Shown here: positions 54,895 through 64,000 of the stretch, in pieces | Position numbering within the stretch: the stretch's first letter is position 1 | Layout of the letters: each line of letters starts with the position of its first letter | NCBI RefSeq assembly: GCF_000224145.3 | Contig: NC_020167.2 | Span: 1,103,545 to 1,167,544, forward strand | Length of the DNA: 64,000 nt | Reading direction: 5' to 3' | Source of the DNA: Ciona intestinalis | Taxonomy: Eukaryota > Chordata > Ascidiacea > Phlebobranchia > Cionidae | Notes under the pieces: model-generated | What the model was told of the DNA's origin: nothing | The model's input: the letters and a program-made list of their open reading frames with translations, nothing else | Databases searched by the model: none | Position numbers and translations under genes: made by a program

Positions 54895-55242
54895 ATGGCG
54901 CTAACTATGACCTAGTAACCGCATATGTTTATATTAATAAGCATAATATACTCGCCAAAGGTCCTTATTTTGGAACTTCCTTTAAATTTCGTTTTACCTG
55001 TTTTCATATGACTGCACGCCGCTCATCAGAATGCACCCAACCACTAGAGTAAATCTCACAAGTTTAATTACATGCATACTTAGGTTTTTAAACTCTTAGT
55101 TTATATAGAAATCCTAAAAAAATAACGACGTATTATTTCACAAAATTATTATGTGAATAATACAAAACAAGAATGTTTGTCCAGAATTTTTACTAATGAA
55201 AGTTTCGCTTCCCACTAAAAACTATTTTATTTAAGTAGCATA

Positions 55243-55440
55243 TATAGTACTGTGGGGGAAGATGGAACACTTTTATAGCACAGAATATTCAAATATATCC
55301 TGATCGAGTTTTAAACAAGTAACGACGGTCAAAGTCGTTAATATACGGTTTTATATTTCTTTCAATGTTCTTCGTTTACTACCAAATAGGACGAGAAAAT
55401 AGAATAAAAATGGGTCCCATCTTCCCGCACCCTACTATAT
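55243..55440 (-). mobile_element. MITE copy upstream of the 53048 gene
   Basis: Full-length: tatagtactgtgggggaaga to cccatcttcccgcaccctac, about 135 bp beyond the TATA-like site at 55101. Confidence 0.9.
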
Positions 55441-55878
55441 ATTATATTTAACTATAACATGTTAAACCACACACGGTTATCTTTCAAAAAGCGAAATATT
55501 TTCCGAACTTTTGATAACAAGAACCTACGCAAAATAAAAAAAATAATAAAAAATATTTCATAACTTTCGTTTTCTGTTATACTCGCAGTTACATTCTTTG
55601 CGCCCGTTCTATACTGCATCGTCAAATGGACTATGTGCCAGTCGAGCCTCCAAACGCTTGCTTTTATACCTCGAATAAAACGCCAAAATCAATCTATCAC
55701 AGACGTTCGGCGATTTGGGAAAAAAATAAAAAAGATAAGGAATTTTAGGAAACGGTAATGAATTGCTTATAGTTCGTAACGTATAGTCCTGCGACCTTAA
55801 TTTCAACGAAATGTCTGTTTTATCCAACTACCATATACCAGGGTTATAATATCAATTACATATACACCAACATTTCGT

Positions 55879-56060
55879 ACTGTAGGACACCTTTAGCACA
55901 TAATATCCAAATATCTGATCGTGTTTTAAACAATTAACAGCAGTCTATGACAGTCGTCAGGGTGTGGTTTTATAATTTTTTGAATGTTCTTTGTTTACTA
56001 ATAAATAGGACGAGACAATATAATGAGAAGGTGTCCCATCTTCCCCCACCCTACTATATA
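55879..56060 (-). mobile_element. MITE copy, left end eroded
   Basis: The left end is cut to gtactgtaggacacc. Core and right end (cccatcttcccccaccctac) are close to consensus. Confidence 0.85.
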
Positions 56061-57613
56061 CAGTATACACTATTGCATATTAAATGGACAAAAACTAAAA
56101 AATCGCACTCCATGTATATTGACTTCATTTAATGCATTAAACTTGCAATGTCAACCCTGTTTCGGATTTAAGGAAAATCAATGAAAAATTCATTGTAACA
56201 CCTTTGCAGGAAGCAAACGCACTCTCGCGGTTTTACACAAGTGTGTCAAGTCGCTGGTCGGGCGTGCCTCACAATGTTTAGGATGGTAAGACGTTAATTA
56301 TTCATTAGCGCTTTAAACACGCCGATTAAGGGTTCCAACGACGAAGATAAGCTATGTCGAACAACCGTAATCAGCTAGATTTTTGACGATTATCTCATCA
56401 AAAAATTTCCTTTCATTGTCATAACTTTAAGACGTAGTGTTATAAAATGAAAAAAATCTTCCTGTAATAAATTTCCAATAAAATTCTTTAAATGACAAAT
56501 TGTTTTGTTCGTTTCCAAACTGTCCAACTCGCTTTTACATTCAAATCAACGGTTTTGAAGACGTTGTGTGGTAGGTTGGTTATGAATACGCGCATCTAAC
56601 GCACCTGCTTGCAATCTATACAACTGTCAGTCACTCTACTGTAACAAAACCAATTTAAAACCGGATTCCATGTTATTAACATCTTCGGGATATGACGTTA
56701 ATAAAATACTATTCGGTGTATGGGGTCCGGATACGTGTGGTCCGGAGTAAAGAAACTTCTACTGGATGTTTTCCCGCAGATCACCCGTGACGTCACCGAT
56801 TACGAGAAAAAATGACGTCACAGGACGGAAGTGAGCAATCGCTGACTTAATTTAAATAGAGTGGATTTGTTAGAACTGACTAGGAGTAATAAAGCGGCAA
56901 GAGGATTTATTGATTAAGACCCCCGAGAGCCAGGAGTGCACACATAGAATTTGTTGATGGAGTAAATAATATTCTAGACCCAGTCCGCTTTTCCAGAAGC
57001 TTCAACGGCCCGTTTGTACAAACAGTCGGCTGTCAGTAGAATCACATGAAACCAGTCTTGATGACACTCTTGTTTATCTAAGCCCCGCAAATCAGGTTGG
57101 CATGAATTAATTATGCTCCTGTGGTGTTGTATGCGTAAATATACGTGATAAGCCAATTGGATTCCAAGTATGTCGTTAGGGGCGGGAATAACTTAAATAT
57201 AGTAAATTCAAACATTGAATATCACCTAATAAAAACACATCTGTCATATCAATAAAACAATTTATATAATTGACGTCAAATTACAAAAAATCGGATCGTT
57301 ATAATATTGAATCGGCGGCTAGTTCAGGTCATCGGGTATTTCGTAATATCTACGAAGCAACTTTAAGTTAATAAGTAAATGCACGCAAACCCAAAGAAAA
57401 ATTCCCTTGTGAATTGCTGTTTTAAAGCTTTAAGCCTAATCTTGTTTACGTGTTTTAACAACTCTAATTTATAAAACCGCTTCTCGGGGGAATTTATGCC
57501 GATTTTATTTTCTGTGTGTTTATTGTTTCATTTGCACTGCCGCCATTGATGTACGCGAACATATGCGTAAACTCATGATTGTTTAACGTCTTGCCTTTTT
57601 CTACTAAAATTAG
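56061..57613. other. Intergenic region with possible promoter
   Basis: It holds two perfect CRE palindromes (56788-56795, 56813-56820). It also has a plus-strand exon-like stretch 56209-56284 (acceptor tttgcag, donor gtaaga) that ends ATGTTTAGGATG and cannot be joined in phase to the death-domain gene. The rest is anonymous. Confidence 0.4.
56788..56820. promoter_or_regulatory. Twin CRE sites (TGACGTCA)
   Basis: TGACGTCA at 56788-56795 and again at 56813-56820, 25 bp apart start to start, followed by a GGAAG Ets-type core. CREB/ATF factors bind this palindrome. Which gene it would serve is unclear: the minus-strand gene starts 1.9 kb to the left and the death-domain gene 1.4 kb to the right. 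Confidence 0.45.
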
Positions 57614-58066
57614 GCAACCCCGGTGCTTTGTCCTTTAAAGGTTATTAACTCTCTCAAAATATGTTTGATAGTTGACAGTGAAAGCGAAGCGTATTGCCAG
57701 CGCTTATTTTGTGTAAATACGAATATCGAAGTGAAAACAGAAGCTTCATTGTACGCAATATACGAACACGCTTCCTCGGGGGCAACCAAAACAACGCTGG
57801 TGCAGTGGTCCAGCTATGATTCCAGATCCCACAGCTTCACGATGAATGTAACGCGTATTCAAAAGCGGATCAAGTTAGCAAAAGGACAAAAGCCCCCTTT
57901 CGCTCGTTTGTACGCCGACTATTTAACTGGCTCAGATTTCATATTCGGGAAACTCGAAACTATTTTGCTACAATTTCGAAAGGTTACCCGTTCAAGATGG
58001 CCCTATGTACATCTGCCTGGAAACCTAGGGCTATGTAGGTTCGCAAAGGTCAAATTGCTTCCCTAG
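57614..58066 (+). CDS. Possible coding exon of unknown gene
   Basis: An open frame from a splice-acceptor-like aaaattag runs 150 codons to a TAG, with a weak donor (AAAG, gttacc) at 57982. The amino-acid mix is protein-like (IYEHASSGATKTTLVQWSSY; KPPFARLYADYLTG) and it is not repeat sequence. It has no good in-frame ATG at its start and its phase does not fit the death-domain exons that follow. It may be an exon of a separate gene or an alternative 5' exon. Confidence 0.3.
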   Translation, partial: ATPVLCPLKVINSLKICLIVDSESEAYCQRLFCVNTNIEVKTEASLYAIYEHASSGATKTTLVQWSSYDSRSHSFTMNVTRIQKRIKLAKGQKPPFARLYADYLTGSDFIFGKLETILLQFRKVTRSRWPYVHLPGNLGLCRFAKVKLLP

Positions 58067-58231
58067 TATTTTAACTGAGTAAAAGGTAGATGTTGTAACT
58101 GTTTTTTTCATCATGGAGTCTTCACCGCAATCCACACACAGCTTATGTAGTGTAGTGTAAATGTTTAAGTTTGATCAAACCTTGCAGAACCACCAGTTAA
58201 TATTCGCGAAGTTAGACGTCCTTTATCGACG

Positions 58232-61200
58232 ATGGAACCAAGTTACGTGCTCACCAATGGTAAGAACTGAATATGAAATCGCTGTTTTGTTTACGGTTAT
58301 AAATTGAGTAAGAATTATGATTGCGTTTTTTTCGGTTCTGGTCTATGCTTTATTCCTTCAGTGAATATATATTAGGGTGGGGAAAGATGGGACATATGTC
58401 TTTTTATTTTACCCCTCGTCACGTATGGTAGTAAACAAGAAAAAATTAAACGAATTATAAAACCGTATCCTCACAACATAGACAGTTGTTAATTGTTTAA
58501 AACACCATCAGGATATTTAGAGATTCGGTGCTAATAGGGATTCGGTCCTATCTTACCTCGCATCACTATATTATCGTTGGTCCCTGCGTGCCATATGAGT
58601 ATTAGCACCAACCGCAAACTTTTCTTGCAGAAGCGATGGAGCTTGACGAATTCCTTTGTGACGTATCAATGCACTTGCGCAGACGCGATATGCGCATGTT
58701 GCTTAAATATATTGGGATTGGTGAGCGAGAGATCGATGGATTGCTTTATGAAAACAGGTTATTAAGAATACTAATCATTAAAGCGAAAGCGTTGTTTTTA
58801 AAATAATTCATATTTTGCGGCGCTGTGTATTATGTAAAACTCGTTGTAATTATTTCGGATTATGGCTATGGTGTTTTTATTAAAAAATCGCAGGTGCATA
58901 TATTTAATTCATTATTATTTTAACAATTAATTTACCCCAAGCCCGATTTTGGTTTCTCGTTACCGATATAATATCGTTAATCAACAAAATATTGATTTTG
59001 TTGCATGTCACAGACAGACCGCTGGAATTGAGCGCGGTTTATTGACTGGGGCTGGGGTGGTTGTTGAAGGGAGTAACAGCATTAACTTCCTTGATCAACG
59101 GAAGAAAGCAATGCGAACCTGGTGGGAATATGCCGCTAACACGAGACAGAGGGCAACACCCTCGCAGCAAAAAGTCAAGGTAAAAATCCAAGTGACCTAT
59201 TCTAAAACACGCATGCTGTAATGTATGGTAGTATAGTAGGGTGGGGGAAGATGGGACACCTTTTCATTTCAATTTTGTCCCATTTGGTAGTAAACAAGGA
59301 AATTCAAAGAATTGTAAAACCGTATCCTCATATACCGTTGTTTATTTTTTTTAAACACGATCAGGATATTTGGATATTAGGTTCCAAAGATGTCCCATCT
59401 CCCCCACCGTACTATAAATTTATATTTGTTGGTATGTAGATGAAGGGGCTTCATTTGTCACAACAGAGAATGATTGAAGTTAAATCCGCCGCCTGTGCCG
59501 TTACATTATTGTTAGCGTAGACCTGTATGTGACATAAAGAGGTCAATAAGTGAAGGCTCGTTGCCGCTACTATTGTTGGTATGTCTGTCCTTGGGCAATA
59601 CAGCGCATGCCAATTGCTTCAACTCAGCGGTCACTAATGAGTTGTCCAGACTTTCAGTCCTACATTCCAAATAACGTGCCCGCCACGTGAGAGTAAATAA
59701 GTTCATTTAATTTATTTATTCAAAGTTATGGGCACGTTTCCTAATTGCAAGTTTTATTATTTAAGGTGGTGGAATCATCAACTACATTTACACTCCCCCA
59801 CATACCTGAGAACCAACCAATCACGGAAGGGGAAGGTCACGTGGGAAAGCCACCTGATGCAGCTCGTTCATCAACTCCCAAACTCCCCCGTTTGACTCCA
59901 AATTCCGACCTGAAAACAGGTGAAACCAAAACTTGGTGGTGGGTTTCACTTAATCTATTTCTCAAACACACACAAAAATAACACAACAAAAACAATGACT
60001 CAGAAAGTTACATATATGGTAAATTGCCGTATCTTATCAAATGGGTTAGCGTAGATTTAACAAAAGTGTTCCGTAAACGAGGATTTAAATAACGTGTCCC
60101 ACCTTGCCCCACCCTATTATAATTGTCATCCATTCATTTACCAAACTACAACTACTGGTAATCAGTAATAGTTTTATTATTTGATACAGATGTGTCTAAT
60201 ATACTTGAAAAAGTCGTCGACCAACTTCACCCGAGTGTTCCAAAAATACTAATCGAAAATCAACACGAAGACGACACAAGTGATCAGAAGCACCAAGTTA
60301 GTTTTGGCTTTTAATGCTAAATTAATGCAGTCATAAAAATACTGTTATTTAGAACAACAGTCCATACTTGACACCCAACTCGATTGCCGTGCCAGCTGTT
60401 AACACTCCGCCACCCGCATCGCCAGCAGGCAGCAGTCGGTTAGCATCACCTGCCAAAACTATGAGAGTTCAAGTTCCTGTTGTTGAGGTATCTTCTATTT
60501 TTAAAGAGTGTAATGACACTGGCATTGGTTACAGTAGTTGCAATAAGAAATGATCCAAATGTAATATATTTGGTAACTCGTAAGCTATATTACGAGGTTT
60601 ATTAACACCTGTGTTAAATAACCACTGTCGTTTCCGACCACGCGGGGATAAAATAAGTTACATTCATTCATTTATTCATTCATTCAAATGTGAGATGAAA
60701 AATAGAATTTCTATCGGGGCATTTAGAAACACCACAGCGTCGAAAAACAACCATCGTTATTTCCACGTATACTCCATTATTAAGATTTCGGATCACATGA
60801 ACCCAAACGCATTTTTCTTAATAGAAACCTCATCAGGGAATTTAGAACGCGATGAACGAAAAATAAACCTAGATTTGAGTCCTTTGTGGTTAGGTTTAAA
60901 GTCCATTATATAAAAAGTCCGGATATTATAGGCATTTCATATAATGAATGAAGGTAAACCCGAGGACATACTGTGAGTGCTCAGGTGGTGAATGCGGCAT
61001 TTGTGGGTATAGACCTGGTTTAAGCGGCCTTTACACGCGGTTTTACTTCCATCCTGTCATTAGATTATGAATTGTCCTTTTTTAAATTATTATGCAATCG
61101 AAATTTTAATGGACATTTTAATGAAACAATAAGAAATCGAANNNNNNNNNNNNNNNNNNNNNNNNNNNNNNNNNNNNNNNNNNNNNNNNNNTAACCACTG

Positions 61201-63733
61201 TCGTTTCCGACCACGCGAGGATAAAATAAGTTACATTCATTCATTTATTCATTCATTCAAATGTGAGATGAAAAATAGAATTTCTATCGGGGCATTTAGA
61301 AACACCACAGCGTCGAAAAACAACCATCGTTATTTCCACGTATACTCCATTATTAAGATTTCGGATCACATGAACCCAACGCATTTTTCTTAATAGAAAC
61401 CTCATCAGGGAATTTAGAATGCGATGAACGAAAAATAAACCTAGATTTGAGTCCTTTGCGGTTAGGTTTAGAAGTCCATTATATAAAAAGTCCGGATATT
61501 ATAGGCATTTCATATAATGAAAGAAGGTAAACCCGAGGACATCACTGTGAGTGCTCAGGTGGTGAGTGCGGCATTTGTGGGTATAAACCTGGTTTAAGCG
61601 GCCTTTACACGCGGTTTGACTTCCATCCTGTTATTAANNNNNNNNNNNNNNNNNNNNNNNNNNNNNNNNNNNNNNNNNNNNNNNNNNTGCTAAATTAATG
61701 CAGTCATAAAAATACTGTTATTTAGAACAACAGTCCATACTTGACACCCAACTCGATAGCCGTGCCAGCTGTTAACACTCCGCCCCCCGCATCGCCAGCA
61801 GGCAGCAGTCGGTTAGCATCACCTGCCAAAACTATGAGAGTTAAAGTTCCTGTTGTTGAGGTATCTTCTATTTTTAAAGAGTGTAATTACACTGACATTG
61901 GTTACAGTAGTTGCAATAAGAAATGATCCAAATGTAACATATTTGGTACCTCGTAAGCTATATTACGAGGTTTATTAACACCTGTGTTATAACCACTGTC
62001 GTTTCCGACCACACGGGGATAAAATAAGTTACATTCATTCATTTATTCATTCATTAAAATGCGATATGAAAATTTGAATTTCTATCGGGGCATTTAGAAA
62101 CACCACAGCGTCGAAAAACAACCATCGTTATTTCCACGTATACTCCATTATTAAGATTTCGGATCACATGAACCCAAACGCATTTTTCTTAATAGAAACC
62201 TCATCAGGGAATTTAGAACGCGATGAACGAAAAATAAACCTAGATTTGAGTCCTTTGCGGTTAGGTTTAAAGTCCATTATATAAAAAGTCCGGATATTAT
62301 AGGCATTTCATATAATGAATGAAGGTAAACCCGAGGACATACTGTGAGTGCTCAGGTGGTGAATGCGGCATTTGTGGGTATAGACCTGGTTTAAGCGGCC
62401 TTTACACGCGGTTTTACTTCCATCCTGTCATTAAGATTATGAATTGTCCTTTTTAAAATTATTATGCAATCGAAATTTTAATGGACATTTTAATGAAACA
62501 ATAAGAAATCAAATCGTCTTCCAATCAGTTTTAATTCCACAAAATCCTAATTTTTGGACGTTTGATTTTTAGTCTATTTTAATATGCATATATTAGCTTC
62601 AAACTGAATCTGACGAGCTGTCACAGTCGACAAGGTCACAACCAAACTATCACTCTGGAACCGACAACTTTATTCAAAATACGACAGTGGATAGAAGTCA
62701 GCAAACTGACATCACGGGAGGTGACGTGGCACCTGATCAAGTAGCCATATATGGAAGCAATGTAACGCTAGAGGTGATTTATTGAATGTTAGCGTGTGGT
62801 AGATCCGGAACAGATGCCGGATATAATATACCCACCCATATGATGACATCCGACATATATGTATTGTAAATCAAATGTTTCGCATGTTGTTTCATTCAGA
62901 AAATGCATTTTTTTCTAAAGTTACAGTTGGTTGGGGGAAGGCGGGACATCTTTTCATTCTATTTTTGTCCCAATTTTTATTAAACAAAGTACATTGTGAA
63001 ACCGTATACCATCACGACTTCAATAGTCCGTTTTTAATTGTCTAAAAACGTTCAGGGTATTTGAATATTATGTGTTAAAGGCATCTCGTTTTTCCGGCAA
63101 TACTATATATCCGCCTTTTCTAAAGGAATTGCTTCGCAAACTCTGGAGAGGTTTGCAGTCATGTGGGCTGCAGAAGGTCGTTGATGATATCCAGCAACGA
63201 TGGCTGATACGCATTGACACCAATCAAGGTGGGGAATAATTAGTATGTTCGCTAATAAGGCTCATATTGTGAAGGTCGACGAATTATAAATTGGTAATAT
63301 AGTAACGTGGGGGAGGACTGGACACCTTTAGAATATAATATCCAAATACTCTGATCGTGTTTTAAACAATTAACAACATCTAAGGGGGTCGTGAGCACAC
63401 GGGTATATAATTCCTTGAATGTTCTTTGTTTACTACCAAATGAAATGATTAAATAAAATGGAAAGGTGCAGCTACGATATTTGCAAATATCCAGGACGAG
63501 CCGACATGTATCCGAAAATGACGTGGGGAACCCCCATGCCCCCCCAAACCCCCTTCACTTATCCACCCTACAAAAAAATCGGACATATGGCGGTTATGGG
63601 CTTGACCATGAGCATCGAAACGAAGCCACCAGTTCCAACTGACGCCACATCTTTTAACGGGAGGTATTACAGCAGCGGCCACATGACGTCACGAAGCTTA
63701 ATTTTGGAAAGTTCGCAAGGTGCAAGATTCATG
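58232..63733 (+). CDS. Death-domain protein with Ser/Thr/Pro-rich linker, 3' part outside window
   Basis: Exons 58232-58259, 58631-58757, 59014-59179, 59766-59919, 60190-60296, 60353-60487, 61726-61860, 62597-62773, 63126-63228 and 63495-63733 join in frame to 457 codons and stay open. Exons 2-3 encode LDEFLCDVSMHLRRRDMRML, then GIGEREIDGLLYEN, then FLDQRKKAMRTWWEYA. These match death-domain helices (compare TNFR1: LCDV, LGLSDHEIDRL, and the final LATW helix). Between the halves lies a Gly-rich insert of about 20 residues, which an alternative acceptor at 59074 would remove in frame. The middle is rich in Ser/Pro/Thr (TPPPASPAGSSRLASPAK). Exon 9 is helical (LLRKLWRGLQSCGLQKVV). Death domains form homotypic adaptor complexes in apoptosis and NF-kB signalling. 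The ATG at 58232 is provisional, as the frame is open upstream. Exons 6 and 7 are duplicates. Confidence 0.65.
58367..58571 (+). mobile_element. MITE copy in intron 1 of the death-domain gene
   Basis: Left end tattagggtggggaaagatg; diverged right end cctatcttacctcgcatcac. It ends 60 bp before exon 2. Sense. Confidence 0.85.
59231..59417 (+). mobile_element. MITE copy in intron 3 of the death-domain gene
   Basis: Very close to consensus: tatagtagggtgggggaaga to cccatctcccccaccgtact, with a short deletion in the core. Starts 52 bp after the exon-3 donor. Sense. Confidence 0.9.
59578..59735 (+). mobile_element. SINE copy in intron 3 of the death-domain gene
   Basis: Diverged body (tgtccttgggcaatacagcg; ccaattgcttcaactcagcg) and tail (cacgtgagagtaaataagtt), ending about 30 bp before exon 4. 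Confidence 0.65.
60311..62510 (+). repeat. Tandem duplication block broken by two gaps
   Basis: Unit pieces: 60311-61141, 61192-61637 and 61688-62510. The third repeats the first almost base for base (exon, SINE tail, then caccacagcgtcgaaaaaca onward to the 3' stretch ending aagaaatc). The middle piece repeats the downstream two thirds. Both gaps are 50 N. The exon copies differ at three positions, of which only one changes the protein (CAA to AAA, Q to K). Confidence 0.9.
60572..60690 (+). mobile_element. SINE tail inside the duplicated block
   Basis: Tail module (accacgcggggataaaataa, then attcattc repeats). Further copies through block duplication start at 61192 and 61945. Confidence 0.75.
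62926..63110 (+). mobile_element. MITE copy in intron 8 of the death-domain gene
   Basis: Left end ggttgggggaaggcgggaca; badly diverged right end tctcgtttttccggcaatac. It ends 15 bp before exon 9, so it supplies part of the region upstream of the acceptor. Sense. Confidence 0.85.
63298..63465 (-). mobile_element. MITE copy in intron 9 of the death-domain gene
   Basis: Left end tagtaacgtgggggaggact and core to tttgtttactaccaaatgaa. The right inverted repeat is lost at about 63465, 30 bp before exon 10. Antisense to the gene. Confidence 0.8.
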
Positions 63734-63744
63734 GTAAGTTCTAG

Positions 63745-64000
63745 TGGTGAATAATGGGTTATCCAAGTTATCAGACATACATATAAAAAATAAAAATACC
63801 CTCCCCCCAAAATAATTAAACAATCACCCACAAAGTAACATACACTTGGTAACTCGTAAGCTGGCACGAGGTGTATGAAACAGAACATTCCTGTTTAAAC
63901 TATTGTTTTCCGGCCCCGCGAGGATAAAGAAAGTTACATTCATTCGTTCGTTTATTCATTCATTTATTTATTCATTCATTCATTCATTCATTCATGTATT
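63745..64000 (+). mobile_element. SINE body and tail, running off the window
   Basis: Tail tcgtaagctggcacgaggtg and ccgcgaggataaagaaagtt followed by an (attc)n run to the window end. The (attc)n 3' end is the usual terminus of this SINE here. Confidence 0.8.

Noticed and set aside
54895..55260. Upstream signal-peptide exon for the 53048 gene (for example ATGAAAACAG before gtaaaa at 55007)
   Set aside because: That donor leaves phase 1, which meets a stop in the next exon; no hydrophobic stretch in the right phase was found.

Overview
The window is a piece of an animal nuclear genome and looks like the sea squirt Ciona (C. intestinalis / C. robusta). It is AT-rich, its genes have many short exons with GT-AG introns, and one miniature inverted-repeat element (about 200 bp, ends like TATAGTAGGGTGGGGGAAGA) plus one tRNA-derived SINE recur throughout. 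Both resemble repeat families I remember from Ciona; I could not check this. Six runs of N mark assembly gaps.

Layout. (1) About 466-13081, minus strand: most of a URB2 (unhealthy ribosome biogenesis 2) homologue in 20 recognisable exons; its C-terminal end lies left of the window. (2) 14161-15546, minus: an intronless, intact DDX6/RCK/Dhh1-type DEAD-box helicase, with a large foldback sequence just upstream. (3) 16.8-19.9 kb: a direct segmental duplication rich in repeats. (4) 19992-50102, plus: a complete DOCK-C class gene (orthologous group of DOCK6/7/8, closest by eye to DOCK7). I assembled it into 45 exons that join in frame to 2,088 codons. It carries DHR1 and DHR2 and one GC-AG intron. 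Its introns hold minisatellites that copy splice-site-like sequences, a TTAA-flanked transposon and many mostly sense-oriented MITEs. (5) 50789-51654, minus: a two-exon gene for an unrecognised coiled-coil protein, convergent with the DOCK gene. (6) 52070-52832, plus: a possible small two-exon gene. (7) 53048-54894, minus: a five-exon gene for an unrecognised 159-residue protein. Its third exon contains a dibasic-flanked segment that starts HAEGT and ends GRYGKR, like an amidated secretin/glucagon-type peptide, but no signal peptide is visible. (8) About 58232 to beyond 63733, plus: a gene with a death domain followed by a Ser/Thr/Pro-rich linker. One of its exons is present twice in a gap-broken tandem duplication.

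The genes belong to unrelated pathways: ribosome biogenesis (URB2), mRNA decay and translational repression (DDX6), Rho-family GTPase activation (DOCK7) and probable death-domain signalling. Nothing suggests an operon or a multi-gene system. The most interesting material is the cryptic peptide-like gene and the way repeats sit at or copy splice sites. Exon borders come from reading-frame continuity, splice consensus and remembered vertebrate proteins; no alignment was run.
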